From Nevskiales bacterium (GTDB taxonomy: Bacteria; Pseudomonadota; Gammaproteobacteria; Nevskiales; Nevskiaceae): DNA of 7,068 nt. The notes below the pieces were generated by a model. It made no database searches. It was given only the letters and a program-made list of their open reading frames with translations, and was not told where the DNA came from. A program made the position numbers and the translations under genes. The stretch lies in NCBI GenBank assembly GCA_022616655.1, contig JAKEEJ010000013.1, forward strand, positions 1-7,068. The letters run 5' to 3'. Positions 6,314 through 7,068 of this stretch are shown piece by piece. Numbering within the stretch: position 1 is the stretch's first letter; each line of letters begins with the position of its first letter.

Positions 6314-7068
6314 ATGATGACTCGTCGGGATGTTTTAAGTCTGGCCGCCAGTCTCACGGCCGGTTCCCTCTGGAACACCCGCCTGCTGGCGGACCCCGAC
6401 AAAACGGGGACGGATCTTTCCGATATTGATGCCTTTTTCAAGCGCTCGCTTGACGATCTGGGGGGTGGCGGCGCCCTGGTGCTCTATCACGGCGGGGAGC
6501 TTGTTTACGCCAGGGGTTTTGGCAAAGCGAAAGGCAAGGGCAGCTGGACGACACGAACCGTCGTGCCGATTGGCTCGTCTACCAAATGGATGTCCGGCGG
6601 CGTCATCCTGTCGCTGGTCGAATCGGGACTGCTCAGTCTGGACGACACGGCGGGTAAATACCTGCCCGGTTTCAAGGGAGACAAAGGCAACATCACGATT
6701 CGCCAGATGTTCTCGCACACCCACGGTTTTCCGGAAGGCCCGCAGGTCCACCGCGACACGACGCTCACCATGGAAGAGGCGGTGCGGCGCATCTCTGAAA
6801 TAAAGCTGGCGCATGTACCGGGCACAAAGCTCCACTACAGCGGCCTGGGCATGCAGGTCGCGGGCTATATCGCAACGCGGGTCACGAAGAAGCCCTGGGT
6901 GGAACTCTTTCGCGAGCGGATTGGCGATCCGCTGGAGATGAAGGACACGGATTATTACGCCTTCGGCAAAACCGACAATCCGAACGTGGCGGGCAGCGTG
7001 CAGACCTCGGCCGAAGACTACTCACACTTTACGCGCATGGTACTGGACAAAGGCGTCTTCAAAGGACG
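6314..7068 (+). CDS. Serine hydrolase of the beta-lactamase class C / family VIII esterase fold, exported (3' end outside window)
   Basis: The open frame runs 251 codons to the window end without a stop, so the gene is cut by the edge and not broken. The N-terminus MMTRRDVLSLAASLTAGSLW has a twin-arginine-like motif (TRRDVL) and a hydrophobic stretch to about residue 26 (LLADPDK), pointing to Tat export to the periplasm. The mature domain shows IGSSTKWMSGG with the nucleophile Ser88 and Lys91 of S-x-x-K, then ESGLLSLDDTAGKYLPGF and TIRQMFSHTHGFPEG, typical of the Pfam Beta-lactamase (PF00144) family. The second catalytic Tyr is Tyr175 in HYSGLG, where class C enzymes have Y-S-N; Y-S-G/L variants are common in esterases and peptidases of this fold. 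It is therefore more likely an esterase, lactonase or peptidase than an antibiotic-resistance enzyme. The C-terminal KTG-like motif is not visible. It is divergent from the acyl-CoA synthetase and may release the acid that enzyme activates (inference). Confidence 0.88.
   Translation, partial: MMTRRDVLSLAASLTAGSLWNTRLLADPDKTGTDLSDIDAFFKRSLDDLGGGGALVLYHGGELVYARGFGKAKGKGSWTTRTVVPIGSSTKWMSGGVILSLVESGLLSLDDTAGKYLPGFKGDKGNITIRQMFSHTHGFPEGPQVHRDTTLTMEEAVRRISEIKLAHVPGTKLHYSGLGMQVAGYIATRVTKKPWVELFRERIGDPLEMKDTDYYAFGKTDNPNVAGSVQTSAEDYSHFTRMVLDKGVFKG

Noticed and set aside
6335..6835. 166-codon open frame on the minus strand at the right end.
   Set aside because: Antisense to the serine hydrolase, whose SxxK, SHTHG and Tyr motifs and strong AGGAGG site show the true frame is plus from 6314.

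Overview
The window is GC-rich, densely coded DNA that reads as a proteobacterial chromosome. The C-terminal half of the phosphoenolpyruvate synthase and the dehydrogenase core of the isocitrate dehydrogenase follow the E. coli proteins closely as I remember them, and the DJ-1-like protein is of the YajL type, so an environmental gammaproteobacterium (or a close betaproteobacterial relative) is most likely. There is no rRNA, tRNA, CRISPR array, transposase or att site, and no gene-free stretch longer than about 150 bases.

Layout, left to right: (1) the 3' two-thirds of ppsA on + (to 1453); (2) icd on - (1491-3257), convergent with ppsA across 37 bases; (3) a 128-base AT-richer divergent promoter region; (4) a YajL/DJ-1-family gene on + (3386-3949); (5) 16 bases later, convergent, a FadR-subfamily GntR regulator on - (3966-4619); (6) directly upstream of it and overlapping by 4 bases (ATGA), an acyl-CoA synthetase on - (4616-6163); (7) a 150-base divergent promoter region carrying a perfect 9-8-9 inverted repeat over both candidate -10 boxes; (8) the start of a serine hydrolase of the class C beta-lactamase/esterase fold with a twin-arginine-like signal peptide on + (6314 to the window end, no stop reached).

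The left half is central carbon metabolism: PpsA makes PEP from pyruvate for gluconeogenesis, and Icd commits isocitrate to the oxidative TCA branch rather than the glyoxylate route. The most striking element is in icd. After a complete, NADP-type catalytic domain of normal length, the frame runs on through a charged helical linker into a complete CBS-domain pair (Bateman module) that retains both T-x-x-D nucleotide-binding signatures. This suggests an isocitrate dehydrogenase directly gated by an adenine nucleotide, at the branch point that E. coli controls by AceK phosphorylation.

The right half looks like a small inducible carboxylate-use locus: an exported hydrolase, divergent from an acyl-CoA synthetase that is translationally coupled to a GntR regulator whose effector domain seems to have lost most of its usual metal ligands. 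Substrates cannot be read from sequence alone.
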